Of a stretch of DNA of 64,000 nt, positions 1-8,699 are shown piece by piece (within the stretch, counting starts at the first letter, position 1; every line of letters begins with the position of its first letter). The DNA comes from Terriglobia bacterium (GTDB taxonomy: Bacteria > Acidobacteriota > Terriglobia > Acidiferrales > UBA7541): positions 62,001 through 126,000 of the forward strand of contig JAIMAG010000004.1 in assembly GCA_023512135.1 (NCBI GenBank). The letters run 5' to 3'. The notes beneath the pieces are model-generated. The model searched no databases, was not told the DNA's origin, and worked only from the letters and a program-made list of their open reading frames with translations. The translations under genes were made by a program, and so were the position numbers.

Positions 1-189
1 CGCACCGCCGGCATCGCCCCGCAGCGACTCGATGCCGCGCGCAACTATCAGCGTCGCGCACAATTCCTGCTCGACTTCGTCGAAGCGGAAAATTCCATGG
101 GCTTCCATGCCCCGCAGGAAGCCATGCGCATCCTAGCCCTGTCGATCGAAAATGCGCGCCGCGGCCAGGTCGCACTCCGCCGCGAATGA
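1..189 (+). CDS. nrfA: C-terminal end of ammonia-forming cytochrome c nitrite reductase (NrfA-like), partial
   Basis: Only the last 62 codons lie in the window; the 5' part is upstream. The reading frame contains the sequence DFVEAENSMGFHAPQEAMRI, which I recognise as the conserved C-terminal segment of pentahaem c552 nitrite reductases; the His in GFHAPQE is the type of residue that serves as a distal haem ligand there. NrfA reduces nitrite to ammonium in the periplasm. No CxxCH haem motif falls in this fragment, so the call rests on this tail alone. The stop at 187-189 lies just upstream of the likely start of the CapA-like gene, so the two may be co-transcribed. Confidence 0.72.
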   Translation, partial: RTAGIAPQRLDAARNYQRRAQFLLDFVEAENSMGFHAPQEAMRILALSIENARRGQVALRRE

Positions 190-202
190 GGCCTGCCGGC
201 CC

Positions 203-1276
203 GTGCTTCCCCGAAACTGTTTGAGCGGGCACCCGCAACAGCGGCTGGCTGGCGCAGCCGTGCTGCTCGTCGCGCTGGCTGCCTGCTCGCGTCCCGCACC
301 GGTCGAACCCGTTCCGGCGGCTTCGGCACCGCAACCCGCGGAAGTCACAGTTGTAGCGGTGGGTGACATTCTGCTGGGACGTCGGTTGGGCCGGGCCATG
401 GCCGAAGCGAACGATTTCACGCTGCCGTTTCGAGCACTCGGCACCGAACTGGCCGCGGCGGGGATTACCTTCGGCAATCTGGAAGGCCCGTTTTGTGCTG
501 CGCCACCGTATCCGGAGGCCGGCATGGTGTTTCGCGTGCATCCGGAGGCCATTGCCGGGCTGCAGAGGGCCGGCTTCGATGTGCTCTCGCTGGCGAACAA
601 TCACGCGCTCGATGGTGGCTATTCCTGTCTGCGCTTCACACTCCGGCATCTGCGCCAGGCGGGCATCCTGGCGGTCGGCGCCGGCGAAACTTTTGACGAA
701 GCCCATGCGCCCGCCGTGGTCGAGCGACACGGCATCCGTTTTGCTTTCCTGGCTTACACCTATGCCGGTCACCGCGACGTGCCCGGGACGAAGGGCCCGG
801 TCATCGCCGGCCGCAATCTGGAGCACGTGCGTCGCGACGTGACGGTTGCACTCGAGCAGGCGGATGTCGTGCTGGTTTCGCTGCACGACGGGGCCGAATA
901 CACACGCCGTGTGGCCAGCGAAACCGAACAGTTTGCCCGCGCCACCATCGAAGCGGGCGCCACGGCCGTCTTCGGCCACCATCCCCACGTACCGCAGCGC
1001 ATCGAGGCCTACCGCGGAGGCTGGATCTTTTATTCGCTCGGCAATTTCGTCTTCGAGCAGCGCGCACCCGGAACCCGCACCGGTCTGATGGCGCGGCTGA
1101 CTTTCGTCGGTCGCGCTCTCGAGCGAGTCGAAGCGATTCCCGTTTTTATCGAACCGCTCTCGCAACCACGGCGCGCCACCGCAGCGGAAGCTCGCGACAT
1201 TCTGCAAAGTATCGGCTGGAACGATTCGACGCTCTGGGTTCGCGCGAAACCTTCTCCGGCGGCTGCGGCACGCTGA
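203..1276 (+). CDS. CapA-family (PGA_cap) metallophosphatase-like lipoprotein
   Basis: About 357 residues. The frame is open from an ATG at 152, inside the previous gene, but a GTG at 203, 11 nt after a TGAGG sequence, is the more likely start; a TTG at 221 is also possible. It gives a lipoprotein signal peptide ending in the lipobox LAAC (Cys28). The body has the CapA/PgsA hallmarks: VGDILLGR near residue 53, GNLEGPFC, LANNHALDGG and GHHPHVPQ followed by YSLGNFVFEQ. Relatives are calcineurin-like enzymes tied to capsule or poly-gamma-glutamate synthesis, but many are of unknown substrate. No capsule genes are nearby, so a specific role cannot be assigned. It is expected to be anchored to the envelope facing the periplasm. 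Confidence 0.85.
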   Translation: MLPRNCLSGHPQQRLAGAAVLLVALAACSRPAPVEPVPAASAPQPAEVTVVAVGDILLGRRLGRAMAEANDFTLPFRALGTELAAAGITFGNLEGPFCAAPPYPEAGMVFRVHPEAIAGLQRAGFDVLSLANNHALDGGYSCLRFTLRHLRQAGILAVGAGETFDEAHAPAVVERHGIRFAFLAYTYAGHRDVPGTKGPVIAGRNLEHVRRDVTVALEQADVVLVSLHDGAEYTRRVASETEQFARATIEAGATAVFGHHPHVPQRIEAYRGGWIFYSLGNFVFEQRAPGTRTGLMARLTFVGRALERVEAIPVFIEPLSQPRRATAAEARDILQSIGWNDSTLWVRAKPSPAAAAR

Positions 1277-1328
1277 AGGCTGCGGCGCTGCGCCGACCAC
1301 TCCGGGACGCAGACCCGCAGAACCGAGC

Positions 1329-1889
1329 TCAGCCGGATGTTTCCCTCGGCAGCTCGACCAGTTCGATCAGCACTTTCTGGCCTGCCGGCGTCGTGGTCAG
1401 GAAAAAGTTCACGCGGGTCTGGTTGGCTCCGGCGCGCGGTTCCGGGTAGACCGCACGGACGCCCAGATGGTCGAGCAAACGGGTGGCCCGGTCCACATCC
1501 GTGACCGGGTATTCCACCTGCTGAATGCCTTCACCGAATTTTTCCAGAAAACGGGCGATGGCGCCCTGGCCGGTGCGCGTGGTCAGGATGTCGAGCTGAG
1601 CTGCTTCCGTGTGCAGTTCGAACTCTTCCGCGTCCTGTTCCGGTGGCACCTGAGCCAGCGGCGGATGGCCCCAGGCTGCGCGGATGCGCTGGAAAGTCTC
1701 GCGCTGCACCGCCACGCCTACGGTGGGCGGGCGGGTCAGCAAGACCGCGAGTTCCGGGTCTTTGCGCCAGCCCTCCACCACCGAGTCGCCCAGTGCACGC
1801 CCGCATCGGTAGAGTTTCCCTGCGGCCTGCTCGCGCGTGGAAGCATCGGCTGCGCTCAGCTCCGCGATCCACTGCTGCAGCTCACTCAC
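1329..1889 (-). CDS. VOC (glyoxalase/epimerase-like) domain protein coupled to terC
   Basis: 186 residues, soluble, no signal peptide. After an N-terminal helical segment of about 45 residues, the rest reads like a vicinal-oxygen-chelate fold: GIQQVEYPVTDVDRATRLLD, a 'hLGVRAVYPEP' segment, then GQKVLIELVEL at the end, as in methylmalonyl-CoA epimerase and glyoxalase relatives. The metal-binding pattern is incomplete: the usual His of the 'IHHV' motif is replaced (IQQV), so activity is doubtful. Its start overlaps the terC stop by 8 bp, so the two are translationally coupled. Function unknown; a regulatory or binding role is as likely as catalysis. Confidence 0.6.
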   Translation of the reverse strand: MSELQQWIAELSAADASTREQAAGKLYRCGRALGDSVVEGWRKDPELAVLLTRPPTVGVAVQRETFQRIRAAWGHPPLAQVPPEQDAEEFELHTEAAQLDILTTRTGQGAIARFLEKFGEGIQQVEYPVTDVDRATRLLDHLGVRAVYPEPRAGANQTRVNFFLTTTPAGQKVLIELVELPRETSG

Positions 1890-2874
1890 CGGAACCCTCG
1901 GGGAACTCCTGCGTCGGGGGCGGAACGGTCTGCTGCATCTTGCGGGACCGCTCCAGGGCTCGCTGCTCGGCTTTGGACGCGGCCACAGATGCCAGCACGG
2001 AGGTCGTCAGCACCGCGGCCACCACCCCCAGCGAGAGACCGATTGGCACGTGCACCCACTGCACCGCGAGCATCTTCGTGCCGATGAAGATCAGAACGAT
2101 GGAAAGTCCGAGGCTCAGATAGCGGAAGTAGGGCAGAATGCCCGCCAGCAGGAAATAAAGCGCGCGCAGCCCCAGGATGGCGAACACGTTCGAGGTGTAC
2201 ACAATGAACGGATCGCGCGTGATGGCAAAGATGGCCGGGATGGAATCTACGGCGAAGGCCAGATCGGTGGTTTCCACCACGAGCAGGACCAGGAACATCG
2301 GCGTAGCATAAATCGCTTGCCCGCGGCGGATGAAAAATTTCTGCCCCTGGTAGGTTTCCGTCACCCGCAGATATTTGCGTGCCCAACGAAAAACCGGATT
2401 CTGCTCCGGGCGGATATTTTCCGGTTTGTGGCGGAGCATCTTCACGCCGGTGAAAATGACAAACGCGCCGAAAACATAGAGGATCCATTCGAACCGTTCG
2501 ATCAGCTCCACGCCGAGCCAGATCATCAGCCCGCGCATGATGAGCGCGCCCAGAATGCCCCAGAAAAGCACACGGTGCTGATAACGGGGCTCCACACCGA
2601 AATACTGGAAGAGCGCCACGAACACGAAAATGTTGTCCACGCTGAGCGATTTTTCGATCAGATAACCGGTCAGAAATTCCAGGCCGCGCTGATGGCCGCT
2701 GTAGTACCAAATACCGGCATTGAACAGCAGTGCCAGCACCACCCAAACGGTGCTCCAGGCAGCCGCTTCGCGGAGCGAAACGACGTGAGCCTTGCGGTGA
2801 AACACACCCAGATCGAGCGCCAGCATCAGCAGCACAAACACGTTGAACAGAATCCAGAGCGTCAGGGTGCCCAT
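1882..2874 (-). CDS. TerC/Alx-family integral membrane protein
   Basis: 330 residues with about eight or nine hydrophobic segments. The family signature is clear: SLSVDNIFVFVALFQYF near residue 78, and a second acidic signature VVETTDLAFAVDSIPAIFAI in the middle, the paired Asp-containing helices typical of TerC. The family includes Alx/MeeY-type proteins linked to manganese export and metallation of secreted enzymes, and tellurite-resistance TerC. No other ter genes are nearby, so tellurite resistance should not be assumed. The gene lies 45 bp after an exported protein gene and overlaps the VOC gene downstream. The short gap leaves no space for a yybP-ykoY manganese riboswitch. Confidence 0.9.
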   Translation of the reverse strand: MGTLTLWILFNVFVLLMLALDLGVFHRKAHVVSLREAAAWSTVWVVLALLFNAGIWYYSGHQRGLEFLTGYLIEKSLSVDNIFVFVALFQYFGVEPRYQHRVLFWGILGALIMRGLMIWLGVELIERFEWILYVFGAFVIFTGVKMLRHKPENIRPEQNPVFRWARKYLRVTETYQGQKFFIRRGQAIYATPMFLVLLVVETTDLAFAVDSIPAIFAITRDPFIVYTSNVFAILGLRALYFLLAGILPYFRYLSLGLSIVLIFIGTKMLAVQWVHVPIGLSLGVVAAVLTTSVLASVAASKAEQRALERSRKMQQTVPPPTQEFPEGSGE

Positions 2875-2919
2875 GGTTCGGAAGTGTCTGGATCGTCTTT
2901 GGGAGTTTTCATTGCGCGG

Positions 2920-3750
2920 CTATCCCGAGGGTGGTTTGCCGTTCAGGTTAGAGAGTTCGATGCGTGTGACGGCTCCCGGGCGAACCGCTACCGGCACGTC
3001 CCAGCGCAAACGGACGTCGCCGACCAGGGCTTCGCCCTCCAGCGTGCTGAGCCAGTACTGGCCGGCGGGCACGTTCACAAACCCGGCCCGGCCCTCCAGA
3101 TCGGTTTCGGCCCGTGCGGCCAGATAGCGGGTTTGAGCCAGCTCCAGCGCGCGGTGGCGAACGCGACGCCGGCGTTCAGCTTGTTCCCGTCGCCAGCGCT
3201 GTTCTGCATCCAGGTGCGTCAGGTAGAGGTCCATCCCGTCTTTGGTGTGCGGCATGGTTTCGATCGTCTTCCGCACTCGCTCCAGGTATTGCCGCTTTTC
3301 CCGCTCGTACTTTTCGGGATTGCGTTCCCGGTCCCGTTCATCGTATCTGGCACGAGGAAACCCCACGGTGACGTCGCCGGCATTCCGGGCCAGATACGCT
3401 TCCCGGAATTCGGGCACGTTCAGGATATCGTCCGCGCTCAGTTCCCGGGTGAATTCCGTGCCGGAGAGTTGCGCGGATTGCTTGCGCAGCATCCATTGTT
3501 TCAGCTCGGGCGACACTTTCAAGCTTTCGACAAAGGCGGCGAAGTCTGCCGGGGGTTCAGCCCGCTCCGCTTCCGCCTGAAGCTCCGCAAAGCTTTTCGT
3601 CAGCAGGAAAATGGGCAGGCTGCGCACCGGTTCGGGGCGTCCGGCTGTGGGTGCGACACGTACGACGATTTCGAGTGTGCCGGGCTGAGCGCTCAGCGGG
3701 AATGCAGCGAGCAGCAGAATGGCGCAGCGGCAAAGTGATTTGCTGCTCAT
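2920..3750 (-). CDS. Exported protein of unknown function
   Basis: About 276 residues. The frame starts at 3762 but an ATG at 3750 gives a compact signal peptide (CAILLLAAFPLSAQ, cleaved after SAQ or so) and lies 10 nt after a -10-like box, so I prefer it. The mature part is rich in Arg/Glu between residues 110 and 220, predicted long helices. It ends in a segment 'AGFVNVPAGQYWLSTLEG' resembling a beta-sandwich carboxypeptidase-regulatory-like domain. I do not recognise the family. It precedes terC by 45 bp on the same strand, so the three genes probably form one operon. Confidence 0.65.
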   Translation of the reverse strand: MSSKSLCRCAILLLAAFPLSAQPGTLEIVVRVAPTAGRPEPVRSLPIFLLTKSFAELQAEAERAEPPADFAAFVESLKVSPELKQWMLRKQSAQLSGTEFTRELSADDILNVPEFREAYLARNAGDVTVGFPRARYDERDRERNPEKYEREKRQYLERVRKTIETMPHTKDGMDLYLTHLDAEQRWRREQAERRRRVRHRALELAQTRYLAARAETDLEGRAGFVNVPAGQYWLSTLEGEALVGDVRLRWDVPVAVRPGAVTRIELSNLNGKPPSG

Positions 3751-3760
3751 ACCTTCGCCC

Positions 3761-3769
3761 ATCTTAACA
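3761..3769 (-). promoter_or_regulatory. Extended -10 candidate for the exported-protein/terC operon
   Basis: On the minus strand this reads TGTTAAGAT, matching TGn plus TAnnAT. The -10 ends 10 nt before the ATG at 3750, which would give an almost leaderless mRNA. No good -35 was found, so this is tentative. Confidence 0.35.
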
Positions 3770-3908
3770 AATCCAGCTTCCGCTGCACATGGTCATGTCG
3801 CAGCCATTCTTGCCTCAGGGTTGTCCGGTGGCGACGACCGCTTTTCTCGCCGCTGGGGTCAGCCCCGGCTGGACACACTCTCTCCCCGGGGGAGCGTTCC
3901 GAACATGC

Positions 3909-5093
3909 TCACAATAGACGGAAGGTCACTTCGATGGGAACGCGCACGGCCACGGGCCTGCCGTTCGGGCCGATCGCGGGCTTGAAAATCCACTCGCGCA
4001 CCGCTTCGATGGCTTTTTCATCCAGACCGAGCCCGACCCCTTTGATCACCCGGATGTTCGTGGCCCGCCCGTCCGGGGTAATGATGGCTTCCAGCAGTAC
4101 CGTGCCTTGATATTTTGCCTTGCGTGCTTCTTCGGAATATTTCGGGTCCGGGCAGTAATCGCAGGTCGGGTAGCCAACGCCGCCGCGGCCGGGGCGATAG
4201 ACCCCTCCACCGAATCCGCCACCTTCGCCGGGGCCGAAGCCGCCACCTTCGCCGCTGCCCACCCCGCCGCCTTCGCCGGTGCCAATCCCGCCGCCTGACC
4301 CCGGCCCACCGGAACCGGTGATGAGTTTCTGCAGTGGGTCGCCCCAGTTGGGCAGGTTGTTGTTGGCGACGAGGACTTCCGGCGGACCGATCAGTGTTGG
4401 TTCGATAGCCATCTTGGGTGCAGGGTTTTTCGGTACTGCCAGCGGCTTGGCCAGTTGCTTGACGTCGAAGCGAGGCAGACGCCCCTTGGTCGCAGGAATG
4501 GGGTTGCGCTCACCGCCGCTACCACCGCCGCGGGGTTTTTCGCCACCGGGTGGCAGTGTCAGCTTGTAGTCGCCGATGTCCACGGGTACCACGGTTTTGA
4601 CTGTGGTGGGTGCGACCGTTTCCGCTCGCCGGGCCAGGGGCAAGGTGAGCAACACAATTGCCAGCAGATGCAGCGCCACGGAGATGACCTGACTCTGGAG
4701 ATAGTTCTGGCGTCGCGGCCAGATGTCTTCCACACGAACCGGCTTCGAAGTTACCTGGAGGGGCGGCAACTTCGGCGGTGCGATCAGGTCGCGCAGGTTC
4801 CGCCAGAACCTGCGCGTGCTCGACTCCCAGGCAACCAGCAGCCGCCCGTCCGGTTTGGCGTGGCGCAGGTGCGGCGGCAGGGGACGGAACAGCTCACGCA
4901 GATTTTCCCAGAAGCCGGCCCCAAAGCTCATATCCCCCAGCGAGCTGGGCGTATTGGGGGGAACTTTGACGGGTCGCTCGCTCAGATAATCTTTCAGGCG
5001 GGAAAAGAAACCCTTCACCCATGGTTCGCTCGGCACCTGAAATCGAGGCATCCAATCGCGCTGCGGTATCCGATTCGGCTCCTGGACTGCCAT
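3909..5093 (-). CDS. Energy transducer TonB-like protein with long cytoplasmic N-terminus and Gly-rich linker
   Basis: 394 residues. Unlike classical TonB it has a cytoplasmic region of about 134 residues before its single membrane segment (residues 135-154). Next come a basic/Pro-containing spacer, a Gly/Glu-rich repeat (about 262-300) and a C-terminal TonB domain (about 315-394) with YSEEARKAKYQGTVLLEAII and AVREWIFKPA. The CDYC pair just before the TonB domain is unusual. TonB couples the proton-motive force to outer-membrane receptors; two Oar-like receptors are encoded at 17.5 and 23.8 kb, but partners cannot be fixed. No exbB/exbD is adjacent. The start has a GGGAGA sequence about 9 nt upstream. 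Confidence 0.85.
   Translation of the reverse strand: MAVQEPNRIPQRDWMPRFQVPSEPWVKGFFSRLKDYLSERPVKVPPNTPSSLGDMSFGAGFWENLRELFRPLPPHLRHAKPDGRLLVAWESSTRRFWRNLRDLIAPPKLPPLQVTSKPVRVEDIWPRRQNYLQSQVISVALHLLAIVLLTLPLARRAETVAPTTVKTVVPVDIGDYKLTLPPGGEKPRGGGSGGERNPIPATKGRLPRFDVKQLAKPLAVPKNPAPKMAIEPTLIGPPEVLVANNNLPNWGDPLQKLITGSGGPGSGGGIGTGEGGGVGSGEGGGFGPGEGGGFGGGVYRPGRGGVGYPTCDYCPDPKYSEEARKAKYQGTVLLEAIITPDGRATNIRVIKGVGLGLDEKAIEAVREWIFKPAIGPNGRPVAVRVPIEVTFRLL
4195..4310 (-). repeat. In-frame repeat encoding GEGGG-type glycine-rich linker of the TonB-like protein
   Basis: Three 8-residue units of the form GEGGG(V/F)G(S/P) and partial flanking units lie at about residues 262-300 of the TonB-like protein. The DNA is a degenerate 24-bp tandem repeat. 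It probably spans the periplasm as a flexible linker and may vary in length between strains. Confidence 0.7.
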
Positions 5094-5180
5094 CGCTTCG
5101 TTCTCTCCCGTCGTGGACGGGCTGGGCTGCCACCGTAAGATTTAGATTCCTTCCGGACCAAAAGGATGTCTGGCGTCCGG

Positions 5181-5209
5181 CTGACAGCGGTGCCAAATCA
5201 TTGTAACAT
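5181..5209 (+). promoter_or_regulatory. sigma70-type promoter for ileS
   Basis: CTGACA (5181-5186), a 17-nt spacer and TAACAT (5204-5209). Transcription would start near 5216, about 63 nt before the ileS ATG, in the 167-bp gap between ileS and the divergent tonB-like gene. Confidence 0.55.
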
Positions 5210-5278
5210 ACCCGCCTTGCTGTTCGAGGATAGTTTCTGCCTGGTCAACGGCGCCGTCAAGTGCCACAGAGCGATTCG

Positions 5279-8086
5279 ATGAACAAACTGCGCGACTTCA
5301 AGTCCACACTGAATCTGCCTCAGACCAGTTTCCCGATGAAGGCCAATCTGCCGGAGTCCGAGCCCCGTCAGCTTGCTGCCTGGGAGCAGATGCGTCTGTA
5401 CGACCGCATCCAGCAGGCGCGTCGCGATGCGCCCCTGTTTGTGCTGCACGACGGTCCCCCCTATCCCACCGGAGAAATTCATCTGGGCACGGCACTGAAC
5501 AAAATCTTGAAAGATATGGTCGTCAAATCGCGAACGATGGCGGGCTTTCGCGCGCCCTACGTGCCGGGCTGGGATTGCCACGGCTTGCCCATCGAAACCC
5601 AGGTGGAGAAAGAGTTGGGGCCGCGGAAGGCCTCCATCTCCCCGCAGGAGTTTCGCGCGCTGTGTCGCGAGTTCGCAGCCCGCTACGTGGAGTTTCACCG
5701 GCGCGATTTCAAACGGCTGGGCGTGTTCGGCCGCTGGGAAGAACCATATCTGACGATGAGCAGCGACTTCGAAGCGCGCATCGCAGAAGCATTCCTGACC
5801 TTCGACGCCCGGGGCTATGTCTATCGCGGTCGCAAGCCGGTCTACTGGTGCATCTACGACCGCACGGCGCTGGCAGAAGCCGAGGTCGAATACGAAGACC
5901 ACACCAGTCCTTCGATCTGGGTCCGCTTCCCGGTGGTTCGGGATGGAGTGATTGCACCGTTCGGCCCCGAAACCAGTGCCCTGATCTGGACGACCACCCC
6001 GTGGACCCTGCCGGCCAACCGCGCCCTCGCCTTCCACCCCGAACTCGACTACACGGTTCTCGAAACCGACCAGGGAGCCCTGTTGGTGGCCGCCGCACTC
6101 GCTGCCCAGGTGGCTACGACACTCGGCCTGCAGGTCAAGGGCACGCGCGGTTGCTGGAAAGGCAGGGAACTGGAAGGGATCGAATTCCGCCACCCGTTCC
6201 TCGAGCTGCGCGTGCCGGCGGTGCTGGCCGATTACGTCACGCTCGAGCAGGGCAGCGGCATTGTCCACACGGCTCCGGGCCATGGCGCCGAAGATTTCTA
6301 CACCGGGCAGAAGTATGGCCTGGAAACCTACGCCCCGCAGGACGACGACGGTCGCTTCCTCGAGGGGCTGCCCGAATACGTGGGCAAAACCGTCTTCGAA
6401 GCAAATCAGCCCATCATCGAACTGTTGCGTCGTCGCGGAGCGCTGCTGGCCGAAGGCACCCTGCGCCACAGCTACCCCCACTGCTGGCGCTGCCACCGAC
6501 CGGTCATTTTTCGTGCGACCGAGCAGTGGTTCATCAATCTGGAGCATGCCGGGCTGCGCGAGCGTGCGCTGGAAGAAATCCGCAAAGTTCGCTGGATCCC
6601 CGCGTGGGGCGAAGAACGCATTCACGCGATGATAGCCACCCGGCCGGACTGGTGCATCTCTCGCCAGCGCGTCTGGGGCGTGCCGCTGGTGGTTTTCTGG
6701 TGCGAGCAGTGTGGCGCACGGCTGCAGGACTATCCAGCACTGGCCAATGTGGTGCGCTGGTTTGAACGGGAAGGCGCCGATGCCTGGTACACCCGCTCGG
6801 CCGAGGAATTGCTGCCCCCGGGCACGCGCTGCCGGTGCGGCGCCGCGCGCTGGCGCAAAGAGCGCGACATCCTCGACGTCTGGTTCGAGTCCGGCTCCTC
6901 GCATCTGGCCGTGCTCGACCCGGCGCGGAAAGAATGGCCGGCCGATCTCTATCTGGAAGGACCGGATCAGTACCGCGGCTGGTTCCACAGCTCGCTGCTG
7001 GTGGCCATCGGGGTGCGCGATGCGGCCCCGTACCGGGCCGTGGTGACGCACGGCTGGACGCTCGATGAGCAGGGCCGGCCGATGTCGAAATCGCTGGGCA
7101 ACGTGATCCTGCCGCGCGAGATCTGCGAAAAATGGGGCGCGGATCTGCTTCGCGTCTGGGTGGCCTCGCAGGACTACCACGCCGACCTGCGCATGTCCGA
7201 ACGTGTGCTCACGCAACTGTCCGAGACCTATCGGAAGATCCGCAACACGTTCCGTTTCGCTCTCGGCAACCTGCACGATTTCGACCCAGCTCGTCACACC
7301 GTTCCCGACCCTGCGATGGAAGAGCTGGATCGCTGGATGCTCCATCGCACCGCCGAGCTGGTGGCGCGTTGCCGGCAGTGGTACGAGGCCTACGAATTCC
7401 ATCGTGTCTTCCACGCGGTCCATGACTTCTGCGTCACCGAATTGAGCGCGTTCTACTTCGACGTGCTGAAAGACCGGCTCTACACCTTTGCCGCTGCAGA
7501 CCCGCGACGGCGCTCGGCGCAGACGGCTGTCTACCGCATCGCCCATGCGCTGGTTCGGCTGATTGCGCCGATGCTGGTGTTCACCGCCGAAGAAATCTGG
7601 AAGCACCTGCCGCGCCAGGCCGACGATCCGGAGAGTGTGCATATGGCGCTCTTCCCGGATGCCGCGTCGCTTCGCCCGCCACTCACCGATGCGCAGCGAG
7701 CGAACTGGGAGCAGTTGCTGCGCGTGCGCGACGAGGTGCTGCGCGCGCTCGAACAGGCCCGGCAGGCGAAACGGCTGAACGCCTCGCTCGAGGCCCGCAT
7801 CGTGCTCGGCGCCGAAGGCGCGCTGGCCGGGCTGCTCCGCGAATACGCCGCCGCTCTGCCGGCGCTCTTCATCGTCTCGCAGGTGGAGCTCGTCGCGGCT
7901 GGCCCGCCGGCTCAGCGTTCCGAGCGCATGCCGGAGCTCTACCTCGCGGTGCAGCGTGCCGAAGGCAGCAAATGCGAACGTTGCTGGAACTATTCGACTC
8001 GCGTCGGCCAGGACAAAGAATTCCCAACGCTGTGCGAGCGCTGTGTGCCGGTGGTCAGCGCGCTCGAGCGCAGCACGGCTTCCTGA
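5279..8086 (+). CDS. ileS: Isoleucyl-tRNA synthetase
   Basis: About 935 residues, normal for a bacterial class Ia IleS, acting in the cytoplasm to charge tRNA-Ile. The ATG at 5279 matches the family N-terminus (DFKSTLNLPQTSFPMKANL); a GTG at 5261 would add six residues. The nucleotide-binding motif is GEIHLGT (residues 65-71; the last His of the HIGH signature is Thr), and MSKS lies at residues 602-605. CP1 editing-domain features are present (WTTTPWTLPANRALAF). The C-terminus has a zinc finger of two Cys pairs starting CERC at residue 899. lspA starts 1 nt after the stop. ileS-lspA-lgt-rluD form one plus-strand block. Confidence 0.98.
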   Translation: MNKLRDFKSTLNLPQTSFPMKANLPESEPRQLAAWEQMRLYDRIQQARRDAPLFVLHDGPPYPTGEIHLGTALNKILKDMVVKSRTMAGFRAPYVPGWDCHGLPIETQVEKELGPRKASISPQEFRALCREFAARYVEFHRRDFKRLGVFGRWEEPYLTMSSDFEARIAEAFLTFDARGYVYRGRKPVYWCIYDRTALAEAEVEYEDHTSPSIWVRFPVVRDGVIAPFGPETSALIWTTTPWTLPANRALAFHPELDYTVLETDQGALLVAAALAAQVATTLGLQVKGTRGCWKGRELEGIEFRHPFLELRVPAVLADYVTLEQGSGIVHTAPGHGAEDFYTGQKYGLETYAPQDDDGRFLEGLPEYVGKTVFEANQPIIELLRRRGALLAEGTLRHSYPHCWRCHRPVIFRATEQWFINLEHAGLRERALEEIRKVRWIPAWGEERIHAMIATRPDWCISRQRVWGVPLVVFWCEQCGARLQDYPALANVVRWFEREGADAWYTRSAEELLPPGTRCRCGAARWRKERDILDVWFESGSSHLAVLDPARKEWPADLYLEGPDQYRGWFHSSLLVAIGVRDAAPYRAVVTHGWTLDEQGRPMSKSLGNVILPREICEKWGADLLRVWVASQDYHADLRMSERVLTQLSETYRKIRNTFRFALGNLHDFDPARHTVPDPAMEELDRWMLHRTAELVARCRQWYEAYEFHRVFHAVHDFCVTELSAFYFDVLKDRLYTFAAADPRRRSAQTAVYRIAHALVRLIAPMLVFTAEEIWKHLPRQADDPESVHMALFPDAASLRPPLTDAQRANWEQLLRVRDEVLRALEQARQAKRLNASLEARIVLGAEGALAGLLREYAAALPALFIVSQVELVAAGPPAQRSERMPELYLAVQRAEGSKCERCWNYSTRVGQDKEFPTLCERCVPVVSALERSTAS

Positions 8087-8087
8087 G

Positions 8088-8585
8088 ATGGCTGGGTTTG
8101 CCCGCGCTGGCCGGTTCTGGTTGGCCGCAGGCGTCCTGCTCGCGGACCAACTGGCCAAGGCAGCCGTGCTGGCCCGTATACCGGAACATGCCAGCCGGGA
8201 GGTCCTCCGCGGATGTTTCAATCTGGTGCATATCCGGAATCGTGGCATCGCCTTTGGATTGCTGTCCGATGTCAGTGCCTCCTGGCTGAATGCGGCGCTG
8301 ATGGTTTTCTCCTTCGCCGCGATCGTTTTTCTGGGTTGGCTGCTCGTGACTGGCCGCGCTGGCTACCGGCTGGGCCGTGTCGGTCTGGCCTTGATGCTCG
8401 GCGGTGCCGCCGGCAATTTGGTGGATCGGTTGGTGCGGGGCAGCGTGATAGATTTCATCGACCTGTACGCCGGCGATTTTCACTGGCCGGCGTTCAATCT
8501 GGCCGATTCAGCCATCACGGTTGGCGCAGTGCTGGTCGCCGTGGAACTGTTTTTGCGCCGTGAACCGGAGCGCAGCGCCCCGTAG
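8088..8585 (+). CDS. lspA: Lipoprotein signal peptidase (signal peptidase II)
   Basis: 165 residues with four predicted membrane helices. It cleaves prolipoproteins before the diacylglyceryl-Cys in the inner membrane, after Lgt has acted. The catalytic aspartates are Asp113 in GNLVDRL and Asp140 in NLADSAI, and the conserved N-terminal DQLAK (20-24) and NRGIAFG (51-57) motifs are present. The ATG at 8088 is 1 nt after the ileS stop; the open frame extends further upstream inside ileS but without homology. The placement after ileS and before lgt fits its role and is a conserved order in many bacteria. Confidence 0.96.
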   Translation: MAGFARAGRFWLAAGVLLADQLAKAAVLARIPEHASREVLRGCFNLVHIRNRGIAFGLLSDVSASWLNAALMVFSFAAIVFLGWLLVTGRAGYRLGRVGLALMLGGAAGNLVDRLVRGSVIDFIDLYAGDFHWPAFNLADSAITVGAVLVAVELFLRREPERSAP

Positions 8586-8699
8586 CCGGACTCGGCAAAA
8601 AGCCGCGGCGCACCAGCACCTGCGATGGATGGAGAGTTTCGCGGGCCCGGGCTCGGGTTGGTTTCGCTGCCCGGCAGCCGCAGCGTTGGGACGACAGCC

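Noticed and set aside
152-202. ATG at 152 as start of the CapA-like gene
   Set aside because: It lies inside the previous gene and puts 17 non-conserved residues before the lipoprotein signal; GTG at 203 is better placed.
2875-2919. Manganese (yybP-ykoY) riboswitch before terC
   Set aside because: The gap is 45 bp and lacks the conserved loops; terC is inside an operon.
4195-4310. Possible CRISPR-like or non-coding tandem repeat
   Set aside because: In frame, coding for a glycine-rich linker; no spacers.
5198-8248. 1016-codon open frame antisense to ileS
   Set aside because: It runs opposite a clear ileS; protein is low-complexity and has no domain. It is a codon-bias shadow of GC-rich coding DNA. 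The same applies to long antisense frames over terC, the hpt-deoC region, the phosphatase and uvrA.
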